Shown one piece after another: positions 24,350 to 33,531 of a DNA stretch of 64,000 bases. The stretch's first letter is position 1, and the number at the start of each line of letters is the position of its first letter. The notes beneath the pieces are model-generated. The model was not told where the DNA came from, searched no databases, and saw nothing but the letters and a program-made list of their open reading frames with translations. Origin of the DNA: Aurantimonas sp036252795 (GTDB lineage: Bacteria > Pseudomonadota > Alphaproteobacteria > Rhizobiales > Rhizobiaceae); contig DASYHY010000190.1 of assembly GCA_036252795.1 (NCBI GenBank), forward strand, positions 1 to 64,000, in the 5' to 3' direction. The position numbers and the translations under genes were made by a program.

Positions 24350-25111
24350 ATGTCCGCCGCCCTTGATTCCCTGCCGACCAGCATAGCGCATCTGCGGACG
24401 ATCGCTACGCCTGCTGCTGACTATCGCGTCATGCCGTTCGGCGTGGACGCGCTCGACAGCCGGCTCGGGGCAGGGGGCTTGCGAGCCGGCGCGCTGCACG
24501 AGGCGACTGCGCGGAGCGCCGCGCTGGTCGACGATGCCGCTACAACGCTCTTCCTCGCCGGCATCGCCGCACGCGAGGCGGCGGGGGCCGGCGGTCCAGT
24601 GCTATGGGCCAGCTGCAGGGCTGACCTCTACGCTCCCGCCCTCGAGCAGGCCGGGCTTCCCTCCGCCAACGTGATCTACGCGCAGCCGCGCGACGATGCC
24701 GCGCTCTTGGCCGTAGTCGAGGATGCGGTGCGGGACGGCACGCCGGCTGCGATCGTGGCAGAGGCGAGCAAGGTCTCGATGGTAGCCACGCGCCGGCTGC
24801 AGCTCGTCGCGGCCGACGCCGACATGCCGGTGCTGCTGCTGCGCCGCGCGCGCGGCCTCAACCAGGACGTGTTTGCCGAGCCGTCCGCCGCGTGGACGCG
24901 CTGGCGGATCGGTGCCGCGCCGTCCGAGCGGTTGGGTGTCGCGGGTGTGGGAAGAGCGAGATGGTCGGTCGAGTGCGTCCGCCAGCGTGGAGGTGAGGGC
25001 TTCTCCCTGATTGTGGAGGGCAGCGATGAGACGGGTCGTCTCGCTGTTCCTGCCGAGCTTGGCCGTGGAGCGGCTGAGGCGGCTGGAACGGTCCGCTTCG
25101 CGGCAGCCTGA
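24350..25111 (+). CDS. imuA: ImuA, SOS mutagenesis RecA/SulA-like protein
   Basis: Protein of 253 residues. The fold of ImuA is RecA-like: FGVDALDSRLGAGGLRAGALHEAT near the N-terminus marks the nucleotide-binding-like region, though a full P-loop is absent, as in other ImuA. The middle has VLWASCRADLYAPALEQAG and AAIVAEASKVSMVATRRLQLVA, shown by their hydrophobic pattern. It works with ImuB and DnaE2 in damage-induced, error-prone synthesis and is encoded directly upstream of them, overlapping imuB by 86 nt. Regulated by the LexA box upstream. Confidence 0.9.
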   Translation: MSAALDSLPTSIAHLRTIATPAADYRVMPFGVDALDSRLGAGGLRAGALHEATARSAALVDDAATTLFLAGIAAREAAGAGGPVLWASCRADLYAPALEQAGLPSANVIYAQPRDDAALLAVVEDAVRDGTPAAIVAEASKVSMVATRRLQLVAADADMPVLLLRRARGLNQDVFAEPSAAWTRWRIGAAPSERLGVAGVGRARWSVECVRQRGGEGFSLIVEGSDETGRLAVPAELGRGAAEAAGTVRFAAA

Positions 25112-26810
25112 AAGGCCTGTCCTCGAGCTGCCGGTAGACGACGACCCCGGCGCCTGTTCGGTGCCGCGGGGCGGAGGATGGCGATCAGGTGCGCGGTGGG
25201 CGCGGGAAGGCATGCCGTCGCGCGGCGACGTCGAGGCGCAGATCGCCGCACTGCCGACCCACGCGCAGCCGCCTATGCGCGAGCTCGGCCGGCGCTCCGA
25301 AGCTGCCAGTCACCCCTACAAGGCGGCGACGCCCGCGCCGCGCATCAGCGTGCCCGCCACCAAGCCGCTCGAGCACGCGCCGCTGGCGCTGATCGACAAG
25401 GTCGGCCGGCGCGAAGAGGTGGTCGCCGCCTGTGACGGCGCGCGTGCGCTCGGCGTGCATCCGGGCATGGCGGCGACCCACGCGCGCGCGCTCGTCTCGG
25501 ATCTCGATTTCCGCCCGGCCGAGCCGCAGGCCGACGCAGCGCTGCTCGACCGCCTTGCCCTGCTGGCAGTGCGCCGTTGGTCGCCGATCGCGGCGGTCAG
25601 CCCAAGCGATGGTCTCTGGATCGACCTCGCGGGCTGTGAGCACCTGCATGGCGGTGAAGAGCGCTTCTGCCGGCGTCTGATCGCCTTCTGCAGGCGGGCA
25701 GGCTTCACGGCACGCGTTGCGGTCGCCGACACGCCCGGCGCGGCGCACGCGCTCGCGCGCTACGGCCGCGGCGACCTCATCCGCGCCGAGCCGGGCGCGA
25801 CTGCCAGTGCACTCGCGCCGCTGCCGATCGTGGCACTACGGCTTGCTCCGAGCGCACTCAGCGCCGCGCGGCGCTTCGGCTTCGAGACAGTCGCGGATCT
25901 CCTGCCGGTCGCGCGCGGGCCGCTCGCGCGCCGGCTTGGCCTGCCGGCGATCACGCGGCTCGACCAGGCGCTGGGCGCGGTCGCGGAGCCGATCACCCCG
26001 CGCGAGGACGCCGACGTGCCGCTCGTCGAGCGCCGGCTGCTAGAGCCGATCGGCACGGCCGAGGCGATCGAGCAGGTCATGGGCGACCTCCTGCGCGATC
26101 TCGCCGGCGTGCTGCAGGAGCGCGGGCTCGGCGCGCGCGCGCTGCGGCTCACCGGCCTGCGCGTCGACGGCACCGAGCAGGTGGTCGCCGTCGGCACGTC
26201 GCGGCCGACGCGCGAGGTGCCGCACTTGCTGCGGCTGCTGAAGCTCAAGATCGAGCGGATCGACCCGGGCATGGGGCTCGAGCAGTTCTGGCTCGTCGCC
26301 CCGCATACCGAGCTGCTTGATGCGGTCGACCTCGGCGCCGTGCTCGCCGGCGAGACGCTGGTGCGGGACTCCGCGCGCCTAGTCGACGTCATCGCCGGCA
26401 GGATCGGTCCGCGCGCCGTCTTCCGCGTGGCGCCAGTCGAGAGCCATGTGCCGGAGCGAGCCGTCGCCCGCTCCGACCCAAACGAAACGCCTGGCCCCTG
26501 GCCAAAGTGGCCGCGACCGATCCGCCTTTTCGCGCGACCCGAGCCGCTTGCGCGCGTGATGGCGCTAATGCCCGACCAGCCGCCTCGCCGCTTCGAGTGG
26601 CGCGGCAAGACCTACAAGATCGTCGCCGGCGATGGTCCCGAGCGGGTCCATGGCGAGTGGTGGCGCCGCGACGCCGAGGTGTGGGCGGTGCGCGACTATT
26701 ACCGCGTCGAGGACGATGCGGGCGGCCGCTATTGGGTGTTCCGCCGCGGCGACGGCTTCGAGGAGGATACCGGCGACCTTAGCTGGTGGATGCACGGGGT
26801 CTTCGGGTGA
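25026..26810 (+). CDS. imuB: ImuB, Y-family polymerase-like protein
   Basis: Protein of 594 residues. The ATG at 25026 has GGAGGG 5 nt upstream. ImuB resembles UmuC/DinB but lacks polymerase activity; it acts as an adaptor linking ImuA, the clamp and DnaE2. Visible features are VVSLFLPSLAVERL at the N-terminus, the Y-family-like LGVHPGMAATHARAL, DGLWIDLAGCEHLHGGEERF, and a C-terminal helical region. The first ~110 residues contain a charged linker. GTGA overlap with dnaE2 indicates coupled translation. Confidence 0.9.
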   Translation: MRRVVSLFLPSLAVERLRRLERSASRQPERPVLELPVDDDPGACSVPRGGGWRSGARWAREGMPSRGDVEAQIAALPTHAQPPMRELGRRSEAASHPYKAATPAPRISVPATKPLEHAPLALIDKVGRREEVVAACDGARALGVHPGMAATHARALVSDLDFRPAEPQADAALLDRLALLAVRRWSPIAAVSPSDGLWIDLAGCEHLHGGEERFCRRLIAFCRRAGFTARVAVADTPGAAHALARYGRGDLIRAEPGATASALAPLPIVALRLAPSALSAARRFGFETVADLLPVARGPLARRLGLPAITRLDQALGAVAEPITPREDADVPLVERRLLEPIGTAEAIEQVMGDLLRDLAGVLQERGLGARALRLTGLRVDGTEQVVAVGTSRPTREVPHLLRLLKLKIERIDPGMGLEQFWLVAPHTELLDAVDLGAVLAGETLVRDSARLVDVIAGRIGPRAVFRVAPVESHVPERAVARSDPNETPGPWPKWPRPIRLFARPEPLARVMALMPDQPPRRFEWRGKTYKIVAGDGPERVHGEWWRRDAEVWAVRDYYRVEDDAGGRYWVFRRGDGFEEDTGDLSWWMHGVFG

Positions 26811-29800
26811 CCCACTATGTCGAGCTGCAGGTGCTCACCCACTTCTCGCTGCTGCGCGGCGCGTCGTCTCCCGAGGAGCTGTTCGCGGCCGCGGCGCTGC
26901 TCGGCTATCCTGCGATCGGCGTCAGCGACATCGGCACGGTCGGGGGCGTCGTGCGCGCATGGGAGGCGCAGAAGGCGACGGGCGTGCGCTCGATCGCGGG
27001 CACGCGCGTGGATCTCTCGTGCGGCCGTCGCCTGCTGCTCTACCCGATAGATCGTCCCGCCTGGTCGCGGATCACGCGGCTGCTGACCGTCGGCAAGAAG
27101 CGCGCAGGGAAGGGCGGGTGTCTGCTCCACTGGCACGACCTCGAGCCATGGTCCGAGGGCGTCATCGCCATCCTGCTGCCGCACGAGGCAGACGAGGAGA
27201 ACCTGGCGGCGCTGAAGGACCTGAAGGCGGTCTACGGGCGCCGCGGCTACATGGCGCTCTACCAGCGGCGCCGGCCGGGCGACGCGGTCCGCATCGACGC
27301 GCTGGCACGGCAGGCGGGCGGCGCCGGCGTGCGCGCGGTCGTCACTGGCGACGTGCTCTACCACGCGCCCGAGGCACGGCTCCTGCAGGACGTCGTCACG
27401 GCGGTGCGCGAGAAATGCACCGTCGATGAGCTCGGCTACCGCCGCGAGGTGAACGCCGACCGCGCGCTGAAATCGCCGGACGAGATGGTCCGGCGCTTCC
27501 GCGCCTATCCCGACGCGCTGCAGGCGAGCGTCGACATCGCCAAGCTCTGCACCTTCGACCTGGGCGAGCTGGCGTACCAATACCCGCATGAGCGTCTGAT
27601 CGAGGGGCTGACCGCGCAGGAGGCCTTGCAGAAGCTGGCGACCGAGGCGGTCGAGCGCATGTTCGGCGGCAACGTGCCCGAAGCCTACACCACCCAGATC
27701 GCGCACGAGATGCGGCTGATCGGCGAGCTCGGCTATGCTCCCTACTTCCTCACCGTCTACGCGATCGTGCGCGAGGCACGCCGGCGCGGGATCCTCTGCC
27801 AGGGACGCGGCTCGGCCGCCAACAGCTGCGTGTGCTTCGTCCTCGGCGTCACGTCGATCGACCCGATCAAGCACGAGCTGCTCTTCGAGCGCTTCGTGTC
27901 GGGCGAACGGCGCGAGCCGCCCGATATCGACGTCGACTTCGAGCATGAGCGCCGCGAGGAGATCATCCAGTGGATCTACGAGACCTACGGGCGTGACCGC
28001 GCCGCGCTGACTGCGGTCGTGACGCGATACCGCGCGCGGGGCGCGGTGCGCGACGTTGGCAAGGCGCTCGGGCTTCCTGAGGATCTGACCTCCTCGCTCG
28101 CCGGCCTTGTGTGGGGCTGGTCGGCCGAGGGTGTTGGCGAGAAGCAAGTTGAAGAGCTGAACCTCGACATCGCCGATCGCCGGCTGCGGTTGACGCTCGA
28201 CCTCGCGCGCAAACTGATCGGCGTGCCGCGCCACATGTCGCAGCATCCGGGCGGCTTCGTGCTGACGCACGACCGCCTCGACGACCTGGTGCCGATCGAG
28301 CCCGCGGCGATGGAAGATCGCCAGATCATCGAGTGGGACAAGGACGACATCGACTCGCTCAAATTCATGAAGGTCGACGTCCTCGGCTTGGGGATGCTTG
28401 GCTGCATGAACCGCGCCTTCAACCTGCTCGAGCAGGACAAGGGCATCCGCGTCGGGCTGGCCGACCTGCAGGACGACGATCCCGACGTCTATGCCATGAT
28501 CCAGAAGGCGGACACGCTCGGCACCTTCCAGATCGAGAGCCGCGCGCAGATGAGCATGCTGCCGCGCATGAAGCCGCGGCGCTTCTACGACCTCGTCATC
28601 CAGGTCGCGATCGTGCGCCCGGGCCCAATCCAGGGCGACATGGTCCACCCGTATCTGCGCCGGCGTGAGGGGCTGGAGCGGCCGGAGTACCCGCGGCCGG
28701 AGCTGCGCGCCGTGCTCGAGAAGACGCTCGGCGTGCCGCTGTTTCAGGAGCAGGCCATGAAGGTGGCGATCGTCGGCGCCGGATTTACGCCGGCCGAGGC
28801 GGACCAGCTGCGCCGCGCCATGGCCACCTTCAAATTCACCGGAGGGGTCAGCCACTTCAGCGAGAAGCTGGTCGAGGGCATGGTTGCGCGCGGCTACCCG
28901 CGTGAGTTCGCCGAGCGCACCTTCCGCCAGCTCGAGGGCTTCGGCTCCTACGGCTTCCCAGAGAGCCACGCCGCCAGCTTCGCAAAGATCTCCTACGCGA
29001 GCAGCTGGATGAAGCATCACCATCCCGACGTGTTCTGCGCCGCGCTGATGAACGCGCAGCCGATGGGCTTCTACGCTCCGGCGCAGATCGTCCGCGACGC
29101 GCGCGAGCATGGCGTCGAGGTGCGGCCTCCTTGCGTTAACGCCAGCCGTTGGGACTGCACGCTCGAGCCGACGCGCGGGCGCTACCTGGCGGTGCGGCTC
29201 GGTCTCAGGCAGATCCGCGGGCTGTCGAACGCGGACGGCGCAAAGATCGTCTCCGCGCGCAGCACGACGGCCTACGAGAGCGTCGAGGACGTGTGGCGCC
29301 GCTCCGGCGCGCAGCGCGCCGCGATCGAGAAGCTGGCGGACGGCGACGCCTTCCACAGCTTCGGCGCCGATCGCCGGCAGGGGCTCTGGAAGGTGAGGGG
29401 GCTCGGCGAGGCACCGCTACCGCTGTTCGCCGCAGCCGACCGCGCGGCCGAGACGCAGAGTGCGGAGGGGATCGAGCCCGAGGTGCAGCTCCGTTCGCTC
29501 ACCGACGGGCGTGAGGTGATCGAGGATTATCGCAACCTGCAGCTGTCGCTCCGCGCACATCCGCTTTCGTTCGTCCGCGACGAGTTGACGCGCCGCGGCG
29601 TGACGCGCTGCGCGGATCTCGCCAGCGTCCGCGACGGCCGCCACGTCGAGGTCGCCGGCATCATCCTGGTCCGTCAGAAGCCCGGATCCGCCAAGGGTGT
29701 GCTGTTCATCACGATCGAGGACGAGACCGGCATCGCCAACGGCATCCTCTGGCCCGACCGCTTCGAGGCCCAGCGCCGCACTGTGATGTCGGCTTCGATG

Positions 29801-30070
29801 GTCGGTCTGAAGGGGCGGGTGCAGAAGGAGGGCGAGGTGATCCACGTCATCTGCGACCGCATCGTTGACCACGGCGACCTTCTGCACCGCGTTGGCGACA
29901 TGTCATTCCCGCATCGCACCGGCCGCGGCGATGCCGCACAGCACCCCGGCTCGCCCGACCGCGGCGACAAAGATTGGAGCCCGGAGCCGCGCAACTGCTA
30001 CTGGCCGCCCCATGCGGAGGGCATGGATCCTGAAGACGTCGTGCGCTTCAAGTCGCACGATTTCCATTAA
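26807..30070 (+). CDS. dnaE2: DnaE2, error-prone DNA polymerase III alpha homologue
   Basis: Protein of 1087 residues. I chose the GTG at 26807, which gives THYVELQVLTHFSLLRGAS, the usual DnaE2 N-terminus; an ATG 21 nt upstream is possible. A PHP domain lies in the first ~270 residues (THFSLLRGASSPEEL). The catalytic Asp cluster PDIDVDFE places Asp at about 373, 375 and 377. The thumb and fingers include GRGSAANSCVCFVLG, and the C-terminus has an OB fold (VEVAGIILVRQKPGSAKG). It makes damage-induced mutations with ImuAB. Ends the cassette. Confidence 0.95.
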   Translation: MTHYVELQVLTHFSLLRGASSPEELFAAAALLGYPAIGVSDIGTVGGVVRAWEAQKATGVRSIAGTRVDLSCGRRLLLYPIDRPAWSRITRLLTVGKKRAGKGGCLLHWHDLEPWSEGVIAILLPHEADEENLAALKDLKAVYGRRGYMALYQRRRPGDAVRIDALARQAGGAGVRAVVTGDVLYHAPEARLLQDVVTAVREKCTVDELGYRREVNADRALKSPDEMVRRFRAYPDALQASVDIAKLCTFDLGELAYQYPHERLIEGLTAQEALQKLATEAVERMFGGNVPEAYTTQIAHEMRLIGELGYAPYFLTVYAIVREARRRGILCQGRGSAANSCVCFVLGVTSIDPIKHELLFERFVSGERREPPDIDVDFEHERREEIIQWIYETYGRDRAALTAVVTRYRARGAVRDVGKALGLPEDLTSSLAGLVWGWSAEGVGEKQVEELNLDIADRRLRLTLDLARKLIGVPRHMSQHPGGFVLTHDRLDDLVPIEPAAMEDRQIIEWDKDDIDSLKFMKVDVLGLGMLGCMNRAFNLLEQDKGIRVGLADLQDDDPDVYAMIQKADTLGTFQIESRAQMSMLPRMKPRRFYDLVIQVAIVRPGPIQGDMVHPYLRRREGLERPEYPRPELRAVLEKTLGVPLFQEQAMKVAIVGAGFTPAEADQLRRAMATFKFTGGVSHFSEKLVEGMVARGYPREFAERTFRQLEGFGSYGFPESHAASFAKISYASSWMKHHHPDVFCAALMNAQPMGFYAPAQIVRDAREHGVEVRPPCVNASRWDCTLEPTRGRYLAVRLGLRQIRGLSNADGAKIVSARSTTAYESVEDVWRRSGAQRAAIEKLADGDAFHSFGADRRQGLWKVRGLGEAPLPLFAAADRAAETQSAEGIEPEVQLRSLTDGREVIEDYRNLQLSLRAHPLSFVRDELTRRGVTRCADLASVRDGRHVEVAGIILVRQKPGSAKGVLFITIEDETGIANGILWPDRFEAQRRTVMSASMVGLKGRVQKEGEVIHVICDRIVDHGDLLHRVGDMSFPHRTGRGDAAQHPGSPDRGDKDWSPEPRNCYWPPHAEGMDPEDVVRFKSHDFH

Positions 30071-30161
30071 GGTGAGCTCGGTCCCACGGCATCAGCGCGT
30101 TATCATCGCACTGTCGCTACAGATACTCCGGTCGAGCCTTACGCATTGTTCTGAAAGGCGT

Positions 30162-30359
30162 GTGGACGGCATCGAAGTTCGTCTCGCGCTGCGCTGCTTG
30201 CTCCCGCATTGTCCGGAACGTTGGCCGCTCGAGTTGTTCTGGGACGCTGCGCAGCAAACGAACGAGATCGGGCGGTCGCAAGGCGTTACCGCCGCCTTCA
30301 ACGGCATTGTTCGTCAGCTTCGGCGGGCCGGAAAATATGAAGAGGTGACCTCTTTGTAA
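30162..30359 (+). CDS. Small hypothetical protein (65 aa)
   Basis: A GTG at 30162 with AAAGG upstream begins a product (VDGIEVRLALRCLLPHCPERWPLEL...) that is helical, with two Cys and the segment FWDAAQQTNEIGRSQGVTAAFNGIVRQL. The amino-acid pattern looks like a real protein rather than a chance frame. The longer frame upstream overlaps dnaE2 and is not used. It may be co-transcribed with dnaE2, 91 nt away. No function known. Confidence 0.5.
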   Translation: MDGIEVRLALRCLLPHCPERWPLELFWDAAQQTNEIGRSQGVTAAFNGIVRQLRRAGKYEEVTSL

Positions 30360-30417
30360 TTGGGAGGCATCTTGCGGGCGAACACGTTGAAGGACGGGTG
30401 AGGGCACGAGCTGGAGA

Positions 30418-31365
30418 ATGGCGATGTGGTGGGGAAAAAGGGGCAACCCGGAGGCTACTGAGGATCGCGAGTGGGCAGATGCGATCGCCGGCTGCCTAGC
30501 CTTGAAGCCGAACTATTACCCGGCGATCCACCCGGATAAGCACATCCCCTCGGCGCGGCTCGCGCTACTTCAAGACCTCGTGGTGCCAGGCCCTGATGCT
30601 CGTGACCACCCTGCGGTGATCGTCTTGTCTACCCTCGTCGAAGGCGGTGAAGCCTATGAGGCCGAGGTGCCGGTGCGGCTCATTCGTGGCGTAGCACAGT
30701 CTAAAGGTAAGATCGTGTTTGATTTGGGTCGGCTCCCCGAAACCATGGACTTGCTCGACAAAAGCAGGACGGGACCGGAAAGCTTCGGACCTTTGAACCG
30801 GAGACAGTACGCTCGTCTCTGCGGAGCCATCAAAAGGGAGTCTGGCGCGATCGACGAATCTGGGCGCGTGAAGCTGGACTTTCAGACCTGGGATGGGTGC
30901 TATATCGTTCGTAACTCTGGAGCAGCCAGACGTTTAGCGCTGTGGTGTCGTCTACAGAACTACTATCCGAAGGACATCAACGCGCCCGGCCCTAAGCTGA
31001 CGGTGCAAGCATGGGTCACGCCAAAGGCGCTGAATGAAGCGAACATGTTCTTCTTCCGTGAGCATAGCCGTATTCTCTTCCTCATGCATGATCCGGCGCT
31101 TGAAGCCGCGATTGCACAGCTTCGTTCGCTAGACCCTAACTACCTTTATCTCCCGCCGGCTGTTCCACCGCGCGCAGACGATGCCGACCGTCCTGCGGCG
31201 ATCGTGCTGCCCATGCTACATAGGGTCGCGCCGTCCCGGGTCGGGCAAAGCGTCCTGCTTCAGCATTGGGCGGCCGAACTCTTTGACGTGGGACGCTACC
31301 TCGCCGAGCGTTGTGCGACGTATAACAGCGAGAACTCGCGACTATTCTTTCCCGATCGGGACTGA
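30418..31365 (+). CDS. Hypothetical protein with an internal repeat (315 aa)
   Basis: Soluble protein, unrecognised. Two parts are alike: NYYPAI...DHPAVIVLSTL...FDLGRLPE near residues 32-110 and NYLYLP...DRPAAIVLPML...FDVGRYLAE near 237-302, suggesting a duplicated ~75-residue module. Between them is a helical region with FFFREHSRILFLMHD. No catalytic motif. It stands between dnaE2 and a convergent integrase. Confidence 0.65.
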   Translation: MAMWWGKRGNPEATEDREWADAIAGCLALKPNYYPAIHPDKHIPSARLALLQDLVVPGPDARDHPAVIVLSTLVEGGEAYEAEVPVRLIRGVAQSKGKIVFDLGRLPETMDLLDKSRTGPESFGPLNRRQYARLCGAIKRESGAIDESGRVKLDFQTWDGCYIVRNSGAARRLALWCRLQNYYPKDINAPGPKLTVQAWVTPKALNEANMFFFREHSRILFLMHDPALEAAIAQLRSLDPNYLYLPPAVPPRADDADRPAAIVLPMLHRVAPSRVGQSVLLQHWAAELFDVGRYLAERCATYNSENSRLFFPDRD

Positions 31366-31425
31366 GGCTGCCTCGCGCTCAGAGCCAATCTTTCTGCGAA
31401 CGCAATCAAGTGGGTGGGTATTTAG

Positions 31426-32367
31426 TTAAAGGAAGCCGCTCCCCGCATGACCTTTGAATAACTCGGCATCCCGTACATATTCGGACAAGATCTGGACCGT
31501 TTTGTGCCGACTAACCTCCTGCATCTTGAAGACGGTAGCGCCTCGTGATGCGCTCTCCGTGAGGAACCCCGCTCGAAGAGAGTGTCCACCAAACTGTCGC
31601 TCGTCGAGGCCAGCCTTCCGGGCGGCCGTTTGAACAAGACGCGCCACGGCTCGATCGCTCGTCGGCTCATCGGTAAGCGTGTCCTGACGCGTTAGACGGC
31701 GGAAAAGCCATCCCTTGTCGTGGCCAGCCGCCGCCATCCAGGTGAGCAAGTGACTCTTCGGCCGAAGCCCGTTCCGCTCGAGAACGGGCACCTCGACGCC
31801 CTCCCGCTTTTGATCAGTCTTCGATCGCGCGATGAAGACCTTCATTCCCTCAGGCACAATCGTGATATCATCGGTAGAGAGCGCGACCAGTTCGGAGCGA
31901 CGCATCGCGGCGGCCATACCTAGCGCTAACACTGCGCGATCGCGGACTGGACGCAGCCCATCGCCAGGATAGGCATCAAGCATGGCGCTCAGGATCTGGG
32001 CGCCGGCTGCGCGTTTTCGGGAGACCTTCTTTCCCTTCTCCGCGCGGATGCCGGCCATCGTCTCGCGCAAGCGGCCCGCATCAGGGCGAGCCGGCGGGGC
32101 GACAAAACTTTCCGCTCGGTGAAAGTGCCCAATCGCCGCAAGGCGGCGTTCGACGGTAGACGGCTTTATGCCCCGGTCGGCTTCGTAGGCGACGAAGCGC
32201 CTCACACATTCAGTGTTCGCCGGGAGCGCGCACTCGCCGCGCGCCTCGCACCAGGCGGTAAAGATCGCCCAATCGGCCATGTAGGCGCGCTGGGTGTTGC
32301 CGGCACGCGCAGCGCGGGCATAGGCGTCGGCGCGCTCGGTCTCATGATCGACGATCCCGGGCAGCAT
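31426..32367 (-). CDS. Tyrosine recombinase (XerC/D-like integrase)
   Basis: Site-specific recombinase of 313 residues from the ATG at 32367 (MLPGIVDHETER). An N-terminal SAM-like domain (NTQRAYMADWAIFTAWCEARG) is followed by the catalytic domain: AMRRSELVAL with the first Arg, HSLRAGFLTESA with His and the second Arg, SRHKTVQILSEYV with the last His-like position and the Tyr nucleophile. The open frame extends to 32769, and a TTG at about 32455 is an alternative start. It may be the integrase of an element or a multimer-resolution enzyme. Confidence 0.85.
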   Translation of the reverse strand: MLPGIVDHETERADAYARAARAGNTQRAYMADWAIFTAWCEARGECALPANTECVRRFVAYEADRGIKPSTVERRLAAIGHFHRAESFVAPPARPDAGRLRETMAGIRAEKGKKVSRKRAAGAQILSAMLDAYPGDGLRPVRDRAVLALGMAAAMRRSELVALSTDDITIVPEGMKVFIARSKTDQKREGVEVPVLERNGLRPKSHLLTWMAAAGHDKGWLFRRLTRQDTLTDEPTSDRAVARLVQTAARKAGLDERQFGGHSLRAGFLTESASRGATVFKMQEVSRHKTVQILSEYVRDAELFKGHAGSGFL

Positions 32368-32657
32368 CGGCGCCGGGCGAACGACAAGATCTGTTGGTCC
32401 CGTGACGACGAGCGAGTGCGACGGTGCCAGCGGTTTGGGGTCGGTCGGGTCTTGCAAAGTCGGTGCGAGCCTCGGAAACGGGTTGCCGGTTTTCGGAAAC
32501 TTCTTTCCGTTTTTGCCTGTAGGTTTCCCTGAATTGGTGGACGACTTTCGCTCCGTGGGAGCGTCCTGAAATGATGGACGTTCAACTAAAACAGTGGACG
32601 TCTGGTGCTGCGGTCTCTCTGTTCCGGCTAACCGTACCCAAAAGCACGAATGTGCGA

Positions 32658-33056
32658 CTACTCTGCGTGTGGCCGAACGTTGGTGATCGTGATGCCTACA
32701 TCGGCGCTCGCAAGTGGCGCGTCCGTTGTGAGCATCTCGGCTTGCAGGTCGATCGCCAAGGCAAGGCATGCCCGATCGCCGAGGGACAGACCGAGAGCCT
32801 TCGTCGCTGGCCGGAGATCGCCTACTATAAGTGCCTGGGCAGGAGTGAGCGACCGGACATCGAGATGCAGCCCGCCGAGCGCCTCACGCACCTCGTCGAG
32901 CGGCAATCCTCGGTCCCGTAGCTTGGAAACGACCTCTGCGAGGCTGGCTGTTCCGGTGATGCTGCGGGTCAGGACATCGACTACCCGATCCGCCCCGGGT
33001 TCATCGTTCAGAAGGCAGAGCAGGGCGGAGGCGTCGAGTACGACTTTGCTACTCAC
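32658..33056 (-). CDS. vapC: VapC-type PIN-domain toxin
   Basis: Ribonuclease of 132 residues from the GTG at 33056, with GAGG upstream (another GTG at 33068 is possible). PIN-domain acids are visible: VVLDASALL at the N-terminus, AEVVSKL with the conserved Glu, LSLGDRACLALA with Asp, and LTTDAPLA with the last Asp. VapC cleaves tRNA or rRNA. It overlaps the antitoxin gene by 8 nt, the normal order antitoxin then toxin. Confidence 0.9.
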   Translation of the reverse strand: MSSKVVLDASALLCLLNDEPGADRVVDVLTRSITGTASLAEVVSKLRDRGLPLDEVREALGGLHLDVRSLTPAQALIVGDLRPATKALGLSLGDRACLALAIDLQAEMLTTDAPLASADVGITITNVRPHAE

Positions 33057-33297
33057 GCTCCGCCTCACGCCGACGCTCCGCGATCAGCTCGTCAGCCAAG
33101 CCGACGCCTTCGGGCACATACTTGCGCAGGATCGCGCGAGCACGCTCAAGTGCTTTAGGTACGGAACGTACCCGCAACTCGCCATCGTCCACATCGACGA
33201 GAACGGTATCACCCGTGGTGATCCCGAGCTCACGGCGCATTGCCGCCGGGATTACGAGCTTACCACCGTCCACGATCTTGACCCTCTGTGCTTCCAT
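33049..33297 (-). CDS. vapB: VapB-type antitoxin (AbrB/SpoVT fold)
   Basis: Protein of 82 residues from the ATG at 33297 (MEAQRVKIVDGGKLVIPAAM). The N-terminal swapped-hairpin DNA-binding domain reads GKLVIPAAMRRELGITTGDTV. The C-terminal helical part (ALERARAILRKYVPEGVGLADELIAERR) would wrap the toxin. Upstream frame without a good site is ignored. It would repress its own promoter with VapC. Confidence 0.88.
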   Translation of the reverse strand: MEAQRVKIVDGGKLVIPAAMRRELGITTGDTVLVDVDDGELRVRSVPKALERARAILRKYVPEGVGLADELIAERRREAERE

Positions 33298-33435
33298 CTG
33301 CACCAAACCCGCTACCCTGACCTGTCTAACGGCCTTATACCGAAGAGCAAAGTCGGACGCCAGCGTGCAGGAAGGGGCCGATGCACGGCCGATCACCGAA
33401 ATCGCGTTCATCGGTGATGGAGCAGCTACTTAGAC

Positions 33436-33467
33436 CCGGTCCGCTTAGCTAGGCTACGTAGGACCGG
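33436..33467. other. Inverted repeat upstream of resolvase copy 1 (possible res subsite)
   Basis: CCGGTCC (33436-33442) and GGACCGG (33461-33467) are exact reverse complements 18 nt apart, with a CTACGTAG palindrome inside at 33454-33461. It lies ~65 bp before the resolvase start, where res sites or operators of serine resolvases are found. Confidence 0.4.
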
Positions 33468-33531
33468 TAGTTGCCCTTCTGAGCCGACCGCTGCATAACT
33501 GGCTCACAAGGGCATATCCAGTGGAGCCAGC

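Noticed and set aside
26729..29356. An 875-codon minus-strand frame opposite dnaE2
   Set aside because: It is a mirror frame of a strongly biased, clearly functional gene; the product is Arg/His/Asp-rich without domains. The same holds for the 662-codon + frame opposite cyoB and the 570-nt-scale frames opposite imuB.
31426..32769. The integrase starting at 32769 (447 residues)
   Set aside because: That start would overlap vapC, and the first ~80 residues are not protein-like. An internal start gives the normal recombinase length.
32571..33433. Plus-strand frames opposite vapBC (116, 255 and 103 codons)
   Set aside because: The minus strand holds a complete antitoxin-toxin pair with clear motifs; the plus frames show none.
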